From assembly GCA_002716645.1 (NCBI GenBank), contig PBBR01000022.1, forward strand, positions 40,280 through 78,207: 37,928 bases of DNA, read 5' to 3'. Positions 7,604 through 16,273 of the stretch are shown here, in pieces. Source of the DNA: Chloroflexota bacterium (GTDB lineage: Bacteria > Chloroflexota > Dehalococcoidia > UBA3495). The translations under genes and the position numbers were made by a program. The first letter of the stretch is position 1; each line of letters opens with the position of its first letter. The notes under the pieces are model-generated. The model searched no databases and was not told the origin of the DNA. It was given only the letters and a program-made list of their open reading frames with translations.

Positions 7604-8664
7604 TGTTGTCGGGTGGGCTAGGAAAAAGTCTACTTCTGGGAGTGATAGTGGCTCTGGTAGCTCTGTTACTGCTCGGCTTCGTTATTGGCGGTATCGGATC
7701 CGCTATCCGAGGCCAAGACAGCTTCGTCCCTCAACCTGCAATACATCTACCCCCTCAACCTGTATTTCCTGCATCTAAGAGAAACCTTCATCTAGGGCTA
7801 ACCGAGAAGGGAGCCGATCATAAGGCTGCAGATAAAGATCATTCAAATGATTCGGGTCACGGCAAAGAGGTTGGTGGTCACGATAGTGGTCATGGGGAAG
7901 AGTCTGGAGATCACGGTGACGGACACCACTCGACCCCGTTGGGAGTCACCGAATTCGCAGTTACCAACACAATGCTGTCCGCGTGGTTAGCTTCAGTAGT
8001 TATGATACTGTTTTTTGTACTAGGCGCGGGTCGGAAACGATTGATTCCAGGAAGAATGCAAGGTCTAGTGGAGACTCTATTTGAAGGTATCATTAGTTTT
8101 TCCACAGGAGTTCTAGGTCCAGAAATGGCGCGCAAAGCGTTTCCAATAGTTGCCACCATATTCTTCTTTGTGTTGTTCAACGCGTGGCTGGCACTGTTCC
8201 CGTTCTATCAGTTCCTTGGATATGTGGGAGAAGATAATCTCATACTAGTTCATCTAGTGAGGCCAGCTGGAACGGACCTGAACATGCCCTTAGCTTTGGC
8301 GCTAGTTTCCTTTGTATTTGTGGAATATTGGGGTTTTAAGGCGCATGGTGTCGGATACCTCACAAAGTTCTTTGCATTTGGCAGTATTTTCAAAAAAGGA
8401 TTATTTGGGGGTCTGATTGATATATTCGTAGGTATACTCGAATTTATCAGTGAGTTAATTAGGATAGTTAGTTTTACATTCAGGCTGTTTGGAAATATGA
8501 CAGCCGGAGAAATATTAGTAGTTATGATCACATTTTTGGCACCTCTAGTGATCACTAACTTTGTTTATGGGTTAGAACTGCTGGTTGGTTTGATCCAATC
8601 AGTAATATTTGCTGGATTGACTCTCGTGTTCTTATCGGTGGCTGTCCAGCATGAGGAACACTAA
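7603..8664 (+). CDS. atpB: ATP synthase F0 subunit a, with His-rich insert
   Basis: Subunit a forms the proton half-channels next to the c-ring. The essential arginine is Arg294 in FRLFGNMTAGE, and further helices follow (FLAPLVITNFVYGLELLVGLIQSVIFAGLTLV is split here only by the reader). The protein is 353 residues, longer than the usual 220-280. The excess is N-terminal: one membrane helix (about residues 9-32), then a soluble segment. Its residues 73-109 hold eight histidines among Gly, Asp, Ser and Glu (H73, H80, H86, H93, H97, H104, H108, H109). By topology this loop probably faces outside. It might bind metal or buffer protons, which is speculative. The gene uses a GTG start with GAGGGGTG just upstream and overlaps atpI/Z by one base. 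Confidence 0.95.
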   Translation: MLSGGLGKSLLLGVIVALVALLLLGFVIGGIGSAIRGQDSFVPQPAIHLPPQPVFPASKRNLHLGLTEKGADHKAADKDHSNDSGHGKEVGGHDSGHGEESGDHGDGHHSTPLGVTEFAVTNTMLSAWLASVVMILFFVLGAGRKRLIPGRMQGLVETLFEGIISFSTGVLGPEMARKAFPIVATIFFFVLFNAWLALFPFYQFLGYVGEDNLILVHLVRPAGTDLNMPLALALVSFVFVEYWGFKAHGVGYLTKFFAFGSIFKKGLFGGLIDIFVGILEFISELIRIVSFTFRLFGNMTAGEILVVMITFLAPLVITNFVYGLELLVGLIQSVIFAGLTLVFLSVAVQHEEH

Positions 8665-8691
8665 AAGGCGTTAATACATAGGAGGCTATAG

Positions 8692-8943
<252 letters not shown>

Positions 8944-8976
8944 TCCAATATAGTCGGCATTGGAGAGGGAGTAAAC

Positions 8977-9480
8977 GTGACACAGTTAGGAATTAATCTT
9001 CCGACGTTAGTAGCGTATCTACTGAACTTCGTAGTTCTACTGGGCGTTTTATACGCGTTCGCATATAAACCGCTCTTGAAGGCTATGGATCAACGGTCTG
9101 AACGTATAAGAGAAAGTTTGGAGGCCGCTGACAAGGCCCGGGATGAGGCTGCAAATGCTCAGACAGCAGTCGAAGAGCAATTGACAGAAGCTCGGAGAGA
9201 AGGTCAACGTTTGTTAGATCAGGCCAGGGAAACTGCTAACCGATTTAGAGAAGAAGAAATGGATAAAGCCCGCGGTGACGCGGAAAATTTCGTGGAACGA
9301 GCTCGTGTTGAAATACAGCAGGAACGGGAGGCAGCTTTGGCTGAAGTCAGAGTTGCGTTCGGGGATTTGGCTATAACTGCGGCAGAACGAGTAATACGGC
9401 GAACTGTTGATAGGCAAGCTCATGACGAACTTATATCCCAGGTCTTAGAGGAAAGTGGTCAGAATACCAACAAAGGTTAG
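8977..9480 (+). CDS. atpF: ATP synthase F0 subunit b
   Basis: The 167-residue peripheral stalk subunit has one N-terminal membrane helix (LPTLVAYLLNFVVLLGVLYAFAY), then the conserved YKPLLKAMDQRSERIRESLEAADKARDEA segment and a long charged coiled coil that reaches F1. It starts with GTG behind a purine-rich GGAGAGGGAG. Only one b-type gene is present, so the stalk is likely a homodimer. atpH begins five bases after the stop. Confidence 0.95.
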   Translation: MTQLGINLPTLVAYLLNFVVLLGVLYAFAYKPLLKAMDQRSERIRESLEAADKARDEAANAQTAVEEQLTEARREGQRLLDQARETANRFREEEMDKARGDAENFVERARVEIQQEREAALAEVRVAFGDLAITAAERVIRRTVDRQAHDELISQVLEESGQNTNKG

Positions 9481-9485
9481 TAATT

Positions 9486-10031
9486 ATGGCAAAACAAGTA
9501 TCTGGAGATAGATACGCAAGGGCGCTATTCGAACTAGCAAGTGAAAAAGGCACTGTTGATGACTGGCTAGTTCAGCTTGATTTAGCAGTTCAAGTCCTGA
9601 ACGACGACGAATTTCGCGCCTTGTTAAACCACGCTGAGGTATCGTTGCTTAGGAAGAGAGAAGCGGTGGAAGCCGTGCTGGCTGAAGTCGACCCCATGGT
9701 TCAAAACTTGATCTCTCTATTAGTAGCTCGAGGTTCTGTAGGAGTGGTCGGGGATGTATATGATAATTACACTCGACTGGTGGATATTGCAAAAGGTAGG
9801 CAGCGAGTGGAATTAACCTCTGCTGTTGAGCTTGATGATAATCAAATCGATAAGATAAAGGTATTTGTAGAAGGTTTAGTAAAAAAAGAAGTAGTTATTC
9901 ACACTAGTGTAGACGAATCTATCCTGGGTGGCATAGTTATCCAAATAGGTGATCAACTACTAGATGGTAGTACCAAGACGCAGTTAGAGGGACTTCGGAA
10001 GCAAGTACGCTCTGAAGTAGTGGTATCTTAA
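9486..10031 (+). CDS. atpH: ATP synthase F1 subunit delta
   Basis: Delta (the OSCP equivalent) joins the peripheral stalk to the top of the alpha3beta3 head. The N-terminal helical domain begins SGDRYARALFELASEKG. The C-terminal domain ends with the family signature DESILGGIVIQIGDQLLDGSTKTQLEGLRK. The length of 181 residues is normal. It starts at an ATG five bases after atpF, with AAAGG upstream. Confidence 0.95.
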   Translation: MAKQVSGDRYARALFELASEKGTVDDWLVQLDLAVQVLNDDEFRALLNHAEVSLLRKREAVEAVLAEVDPMVQNLISLLVARGSVGVVGDVYDNYTRLVDIAKGRQRVELTSAVELDDNQIDKIKVFVEGLVKKEVVIHTSVDESILGGIVIQIGDQLLDGSTKTQLEGLRKQVRSEVVVS

Positions 10032-10057
10032 ATTCGCTAGATTAAAGGAGACTTCCT

Positions 10058-11566
10058 ATGGCAATTAGGGGTCAAGAGATAGTTTCATTAATAAAGCGCC
10101 AGATTGAAGAATTCGGCGGAGATTTGACGCTTGTTGATGTTGGTAGCGTTGTTCAGGTCGGTGATGGTGTTGCAAGTATACAGGGACTTCAAGGTGTCCA
10201 ATCTAATGAATTGTTGGATTTCGGTAATGATGTCCTTGGTGTAGCAATGAACCTTGAATCGGATTTAGTTGGTGCGGCCATTCTAGGTGATCCCAATGCC
10301 GTTAAAGAAGGGGATCGGGTTAGATCCACTGGTCAGATTATCGAAGTTCCTGTGGGTGAGTCGCTGGTTGGTAGGGTTGTTGATCCTTTGGGTAGGCCCC
10401 TTGATGGCAAAGGACCTGTGGGAACTACTGAAACACGGCCGGTTGAAACTGTTGCGCCTAACGTGGTGGTGAGGAAATCTGTTGATACTCCTGTACAGAC
10501 GGGGATTAAATCAATCGACGCGATGATTCCCATCGGAAGGGGTCAGCGAGAACTCATAATTGGAGACAGGTCAACAGGCAAGACCGCTATCGCCATAGAC
10601 TCAATAATAAATCAAAAAGGCGGAGACCTAATATGTATCTACGTAGCTGTGGGACAAAAGCAGAGTAAAGTTGCCCAGGTCGTAGGAACGTTGGAAGAAA
10701 ATGACGCGTTGAGTCACACGATTGTAGTCAACGCAGGATCATCTGATTCGGCGCCGTTGCAGTTTATTGCTCCGTACGCCGGTTGTGCAATGGGAGAATA
10801 TTTTATGGATCAGGGCAAAGATGTTCTGATTGTGTATGATGATCTAACAAAACACGCTTGGGCGTATCGCCAAATGTCATTGTTATTACGACGGCCGGCC
10901 GGTCGAGAAGCGTATCCTGGAGATGTCTTCTATCTGCATAGTAGATTGCTGGAGCGTGCTGCTAGACTGGATGACGAGCATGGTGGAGGGTCGCTAACCG
11001 CGTTGCCAATCATTGAAACTCAGGCTGGTGATGTGTCTGCGTATATCCCTACTAATGTGATCTCCATAACGGACGGTCAGATATATTTAGAGCCAGAGCT
11101 TTTCAATGCCGGAATCCGACCGGCTGTGAACGTCGGTTTGTCAGTATCACGTGTTGGAGGAGCTGCTCAGACCAGGGCAATTAGGCAAGTTGCAGGAAGA
11201 CTGAGATTAGATTTGGCCCAATATCGCGAACTAGCGAGCTTCGCTCAATTCGGCACTGCTGATCTGGACGCGGCAACAAGGGCTCAGTTGGCTAGGGGCG
11301 AACTGTCGACCGAGGTCCTAAAACAGGGACAGTACGTGCCATTATCTCTTGGCAATGAGGTAATAGTACTTTTTGCTGTGAATGCTGGACTAATGGATGA
11401 TGTGGAAATATCAAAGTGTGGCGCATTTGAAGAACAGTTGTTGCGATATATGGATAGTAACCATCCCGAAATGGCTTCAACGATTATGGAGACAGGGGAT
11501 ATTTCAGAAGAAATCCAAGCAAATTTGACCAAGGCAATTAACGATTTCAAGACTACATTTGCATAA
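10058..11566 (+). CDS. atpA: ATP synthase F1 subunit alpha
   Basis: The non-catalytic nucleotide-binding subunit of the hexamer, 502 residues. The Walker A motif GDRSTGKT lies at residues 169-176. The Walker B region is [16 protein letters not shown], and the segment with the arginine finger that reaches into the beta catalytic site is [14 protein letters not shown]. The N-terminal beta barrel and C-terminal helical bundle are complete. An AAAGGAG ribosome binding site precedes the ATG. There is nothing unusual in length or motifs. Confidence 0.98.
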   Translation: MAIRGQEIVSLIKRQIEEFGGDLTLVDVGSVVQVGDGVASIQGLQGVQSNELLDFGNDVLGVAMNLESDLVGAAILGDPNAVKEGDRVRSTGQIIEVPVGESLVGRVVDPLGRPLDGKGPVGTTETRPVETVAPNVVVRKSVDTPVQTGIKSIDAMIPIGRGQRELIIGDRSTGKTAIAIDSIINQKGGDLICIYVAVGQKQSKVAQVVGTLEENDALSHTIVVNAGSSDSAPLQFIAPYAGCAMGEYFMDQGKDVLIVYDDLTKHAWAYRQMSLLLRRPAGREAYPGDVFYLHSRLLERAARLDDEHGGGSLTALPIIETQAGDVSAYIPTNVISITDGQIYLEPELFNAGIRPAVNVGLSVSRVGGAAQTRAIRQVAGRLRLDLAQYRELASFAQFGTADLDAATRAQLARGELSTEVLKQGQYVPLSLGNEVIVLFAVNAGLMDDVEISKCGAFEEQLLRYMDSNHPEMASTIMETGDISEEIQANLTKAINDFKTTFA

Positions 11567-11602
11567 TGAATAGAACGAACGATATAAATAGAGCGTATAT
11601 AA

Positions 11603-12466
11603 ATGCCTAGTGTAAGAGATATAAGGCGGCGTATACGAAGCGTCGAAAATACTGGTAAGGTAACGAATGCTATGTCGCTAGTTGCTGCCTCAAAGATGCG
11701 TAGAGCTCAGATGGCAGTGACCCAAGGGCGACCGTATTCCGAAAAAATGCTGCAGGTTATTACTAACCTTGCAGCACAGCCGATCAACGACTCGGGTTCG
11801 GTGCATCCTTTACTGGAATCAAGACCAGTCAATAATGTTGGACTATTACTGATAGAGCCCGACCGCGGTTTGGCGGGAGGTCTGCATTCCTCGATAAATG
11901 GTAGTGTCGGGAGATTTATGGGTTCCTTAGAGTCAAATGTTTCTACGATATGCGTTGGTAGAAAAGGTAGGGAATTCCTGAATCGATCTGGAAGTCATAT
12001 TGTAGAGTTTTTCACAGATTTGGGAGACAGGCCGACTTTGTCTGAGACGGAACAGATATCATCTTTGGTGATACAAGAATATTCTAACGGCAACATGGAT
12101 GAATTGTATGTTGCTTATGCCAAATTCGAATCTACGATGTCCCAGAAACCTGTAGTCGAAAAACTCTTGCCTGTGGAACCGGCCGAGTTGACCTCAGCTG
12201 CATTATCGGGATACACCTACGAACCAGATCCAGCGAGCCTGATTGATACGCTATTGCCGAAGTTCATCGCGGTTCAAGTTTACCAGGCGATTTTGGAGTC
12301 AATAGCTAGCGAGCAGTCTGCTCGTATGGTTGCAATGCGTAGTGCTACAGATAACGCGAAATCGTTAGGCGAAGAACTGACTTTAACAATGAATAAATTA
12401 AGACAAGACAGCATCACCAATGAATTATTGGACTTGGTGGGCGGTCAAATGGCCCTAGAGGGGTAA
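11603..12466 (+). CDS. atpG: ATP synthase F1 subunit gamma
   Basis: Gamma is the central rotor shaft. The N-terminal helix is recognised by RDIRRRIRSVENTGKVTNAMSLVAASKMRRAQ, and the C-terminal helix by DNAKSLGEELTLTMNKLRQDSITNELLDLVGG. The middle Rossmann-like domain carries PDRGLAGGLHSSING, the counterpart of the usual SDRGLCGGFN. The 287-residue length is normal. The ATG has no clear ribosome binding site, only an AGAG 15 or so bases upstream, so it may depend on translation from atpA. Confidence 0.95.
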   Translation: MPSVRDIRRRIRSVENTGKVTNAMSLVAASKMRRAQMAVTQGRPYSEKMLQVITNLAAQPINDSGSVHPLLESRPVNNVGLLLIEPDRGLAGGLHSSINGSVGRFMGSLESNVSTICVGRKGREFLNRSGSHIVEFFTDLGDRPTLSETEQISSLVIQEYSNGNMDELYVAYAKFESTMSQKPVVEKLLPVEPAELTSAALSGYTYEPDPASLIDTLLPKFIAVQVYQAILESIASEQSARMVAMRSATDNAKSLGEELTLTMNKLRQDSITNELLDLVGGQMALEG

Positions 12467-12486
12467 CGGGTATTTCTGGAGGTTAG

Positions 12487-13890
<1,404 letters not shown>

Positions 13891-13895
13891 ATCTG

Positions 13896-14153
13896 ATGGC
13901 AACTATGAGAGTCCAAATAATAACTCCAGAAAAGGAAGTGTATTCTGACGAAGTCGATGTTCTGGTAGCACCAGGTACTGAAGGCCAGTTAGGTATACTG
14001 CCTAATCATTCTCCGTTGATGACAGCGTTGCAACAAGGCACTATAAGGGTTACAAAGAATGGATTGGATCAGCGTTGGACCGTCACTGGAGGATTCTTAG
14101 AGGTATTGTCTAATCAAGTTATGATACTGGCTGAGGATATAACCGAGGATTAA
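13896..14153 (+). CDS. atpC: ATP synthase F1 subunit epsilon, N-terminal domain only
   Basis: The 85 residues form the whole N-terminal beta-sandwich that binds gamma and the c-ring: MRVQIITPEKEVYSDEVD, APGTEGQLGILPNHSPLMTAL and VTGGFLEVLSNQVMILAED. The usual 45-50 residue C-terminal pair of helices, which inhibits ATP hydrolysis in E. coli and Bacillus, is missing. This does not look like a frameshift, because a strong terminator starts 28 bases after the stop and leaves no room for the lost domain. Coupling should work, but epsilon-type inhibition should not. The gene begins six bases after atpD without a clear ribosome binding site. Confidence 0.93.
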   Translation: MATMRVQIITPEKEVYSDEVDVLVAPGTEGQLGILPNHSPLMTALQQGTIRVTKNGLDQRWTVTGGFLEVLSNQVMILAEDITED

Positions 14154-14180
14154 CTGGCAGTATATAAACTATGCTTTTGG

Positions 14181-14209
14181 AGCCCTGACCTAATTAGGTC
14201 AGGGCTTTT
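14181..14209 (+). terminator. Rho-independent terminator of the ATP synthase operon
   Basis: AGCCCTGACC (14181-14190), a TAATTA loop, and GGTCAGGGCT (14197-14206) form a perfect 10-base stem followed by TTT. It closes the atp operon and also lies just past the end of the convergent Rex-like gene. Confidence 0.92.
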
Positions 14210-14225
14210 GTATGAAGATAATACG

Positions 14226-14657
14226 TCATAGATTGTAACGATAATACTGGGTCAATATTCTGAATTCACTAGGGACATGAAGTGTTATACAAGCATAATG
14301 TAGGATTGCTTTTATGCCATATTCTAACAATTCATCAATGACGGACTGGGTTCGTTGGATAGGAACAGCAACGATACTAATATCAATGGAATGATCCCTA
14401 ACTAGTGTGGACATGGTGTTAGGGTCATTTATGACTAAACCTTCGATTGTTTGTCCTATGATAGTAGGGTTGCTATCTGCTGCAGCAACTATATGGAAAC
14501 GATCTGGAGTAAACCCTGGATAGCTAAATATTGCTCTGCCGAGTCGTCCGACACCAAGTAATAAGACGCTCCAGTTGTTATTTATAGCTAATATTTGTTT
14601 GAGCTGGTTTAGTATTCTGACGAATTGGGGTAAGCGTCCAGTTACAACATCTGGCAC
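14226..14657 (-). pseudogene. Rex redox sensor lacking its winged-helix domain
   Basis: Rex proteins (about 210 residues) sense the NADH/NAD+ ratio and repress respiratory or fermentative genes. This 143-residue frame has the Rossmann domain: VLLLGVGRLGRAI (GxGxxG at 35-40), FHIVAAADSNPTIIG, ISIVAVPIQRTQSVIDELLEYGIKAILHYA and LHVPSEF. Its first 17 residues (PDVVTGRLPQFVRILN) resemble the true Rex N terminus. They run straight into QLKQILAINNNW, which in full-length Rex comes about 60 residues later, after the helix-turn-helix with its 'S(S/A)xxIRKDLSYFG' block. The DNA-binding domain therefore seems to have been removed by an in-frame internal deletion. The GTG start has no ribosome binding site, and a stop codon lies ten codons upstream. 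It is either a decaying gene or a DNA-binding-free NADH-binding protein. I favour decay. Confidence 0.72.
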
Positions 14658-14892
14658 TTTTATCGGACTGGCTGATATATGTTCTCATTGTTTGGGCATA
14701 TAACTGGATGTAACGAAGACGGCTAACTGTTTTACGGTTTTGGGGCTAGGGCCTGATATAAGCTATGTGATACTAAGACAACGTTCTTTGAATATCATTT
14801 TATCGTTGAGAATGGAGTTTAGAGGGATTAGATCAAATAATAGATTGTATCTATTGCTTAGTGCAGTTTGTATATTTGCTGAGGTTACAATT

Positions 14893-15186
14893 ATGCATAT
14901 AGGAATCTGCTGTATAAAAATCTACATGGAAACTTCACACAGTCTGAAAGATAGGCGTGGAATTACAAGTTCTTTAGTGGAACGTGTCCGGAAGCGTTTC
15001 AATGTATCCGTTGCCGAAGAGTCTGACAACAATCTATGGCAAACATCAGATATAGTTTTTTGCAGTGTCGGCAATGACATACCCTATTTGAATGGTCAGT
15101 TATCTAGTTTACTTACATATATAGAGTCTTTAAATTTAGATTTGGAGGTAATCGATTGTTCAACAGAAATTATATCTGGAATATAA
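14893..15186 (+). CDS. DUF503 (YlxP-like) protein
   Basis: This 97-residue protein matches the DUF503 family: an N-terminal strand MHIGICCIKIYMETSHSLKDRRG, then LVERVRKRFNVSVAEESDNNLWQTSDIVF and a helix ILTYIESL-like segment near the C terminus. In Bacillus the relative YlxP sits in the rbfA-infB region. A precise function is not established, although a role linked to ribosome or tRNA maturation is often supposed from its neighbours. The frame is open back to 14740, but the ATG at 14893 with GAGGT seven bases upstream gives the family N terminus. The 235 bases between it and the Rex-like gene hold no other gene I can support. Confidence 0.85.
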   Translation: MHIGICCIKIYMETSHSLKDRRGITSSLVERVRKRFNVSVAEESDNNLWQTSDIVFCSVGNDIPYLNGQLSSLLTYIESLNLDLEVIDCSTEIISGI

Positions 15187-15207
15187 TCATTACTTCGTGA
15201 TGATTAT
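15183..15207. terminator. Bidirectional hairpin between convergent genes
   Basis: ATAATCATTAC, a TTC loop and GTGATGATTAT form an 11-base stem with one G-U pair, overlapping the stop codon of the DUF503 gene. It ends 11 bases before the stop of the dehydrogenase on the other strand. The stem is AT-rich, so it may act as a weak terminator in both directions. Confidence 0.45.
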
Positions 15208-15218
15208 GGATATTTAGG

Positions 15219-16205
15219 TTAGCGTGAGCCTTGCGCTACGACGTAAAGGGGATTTCCTCTAGCAAATGACTCAAGGTTTTCTACGGACATTTCCAATCCC
15301 CGCATAGTCCCGTTATAAGCCATCCCGCCAGCGTGAGGAGAAAGGATAACGTTGTCTAATGCAGTAAAAGGGTGGCCGGAGGGCAGTGGTTCTATATCAA
15401 ATGAATCCAGACCTGCCCCAGCGATCTTGTTTGAGGTTAGGGCTGACAATAATTCTTTTTCATCTACGATTGGACCTCGGGCAGTGTTAACTAGTATGGC
15501 ACTTTCTTTCATCAAGCTGATTTCTTCTTTTCCAATAAGCTTTTCTGTCTTATCGGATAATGCTAGATGTATAGATATCACATCTGATTGTTCCATCAAA
15601 TGGTTTAACTCAACGAATTCTACGCCATATTTTTGTGCCCTATCGTCATTAGGATTGAGTGTCCACGCAATGACATTCATTCCTATGCCTTTACCAAGTT
15701 GTATCATGCGTTGACCAATTGCTCCAGTACCGATTACACCGAGAGTCTTTCCATAAAGTTCGTTTATGAACCCACGGGTCCAACCCCCATTTCTGATATG
15801 AATATCGGACTGTACGATTTGACGGGATACGGCTAGAGCAAGGGTTAATGCGTGTTCGGAAACATATGGAGCGCCATATGCCGGAGTGTTTGAGACTGTT
15901 ATTCCGTATTCTTCTGCGGCTGCTAGATCTACATGGTCGACACCAGTTCCCCATACGGACAGTATCCTTAGGCGGTTGCAGTTTTCTAACACATTGCGCG
16001 TAAACTTTACGGATGATCTAATATTTATTATACAATCGGCTTGACTGAGCCTTTCTATTGTCGCGCTTTCATCGTTTGGCCTGTCAAAATGCCAATCTAC
16101 TTCGTGGGCTAAATTCCGAGCGCGAGTTTCAAAAGGTGTGTTTGCGAGAACAACTGGTTCATCGTCGGGCACTACAAGTCTCTGAAATGGCTTAGAATTA
16201 TCCAT
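15219..16205 (-). CDS. D-isomer-specific 2-hydroxyacid dehydrogenase
   Basis: An NAD-dependent enzyme of the phosphoglycerate/glyoxylate/lactate dehydrogenase superfamily that interconverts 2-hydroxy and 2-keto acids. The NAD-binding motif GTGAIG lies at residues 159-164. The catalytic triad is Arg243 (NTARGPIVD), Glu272 (DSFDIEPLP) and His291 (SPHAGG). At 328 residues it lacks the C-terminal ACT domain of long SerA proteins. A role in catabolism of 2-hydroxyacids therefore seems at least as likely as serine synthesis, and the sequence alone does not fix the substrate. It follows the Fe-S oxidoreductase by 68 bases on the same strand, so the two may be co-transcribed. Confidence 0.9.
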   Translation of the reverse strand: MDNSKPFQRLVVPDDEPVVLANTPFETRARNLAHEVDWHFDRPNDESATIERLSQADCIINIRSSVKFTRNVLENCNRLRILSVWGTGVDHVDLAAAEEYGITVSNTPAYGAPYVSEHALTLALAVSRQIVQSDIHIRNGGWTRGFINELYGKTLGVIGTGAIGQRMIQLGKGIGMNVIAWTLNPNDDRAQKYGVEFVELNHLMEQSDVISIHLALSDKTEKLIGKEEISLMKESAILVNTARGPIVDEKELLSALTSNKIAGAGLDSFDIEPLPSGHPFTALDNVILSPHAGGMAYNGTMRGLEMSVENLESFARGNPLYVVAQGSR

Positions 16206-16273
16206 TTTGTATCCCCCCGTAAAGGAATGTTCTAGACATTACTGGGTATTATTAGAGAGTGAATGATTGAGTG

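Noticed and set aside
7593..7778. 61-residue frame overlapping the atpB start
   Set aside because: Low-complexity Ser/Gly frame shifted from atpB, and a shadow.
14658..14892. Possible gene, tRNA or riboswitch in the 235-base gap between the Rex remnant and the DUF503 gene
   Set aside because: No cloverleaf, conserved motif or credible frame seen. The open frame from 14740 is only the upstream extension of the DUF503 gene.
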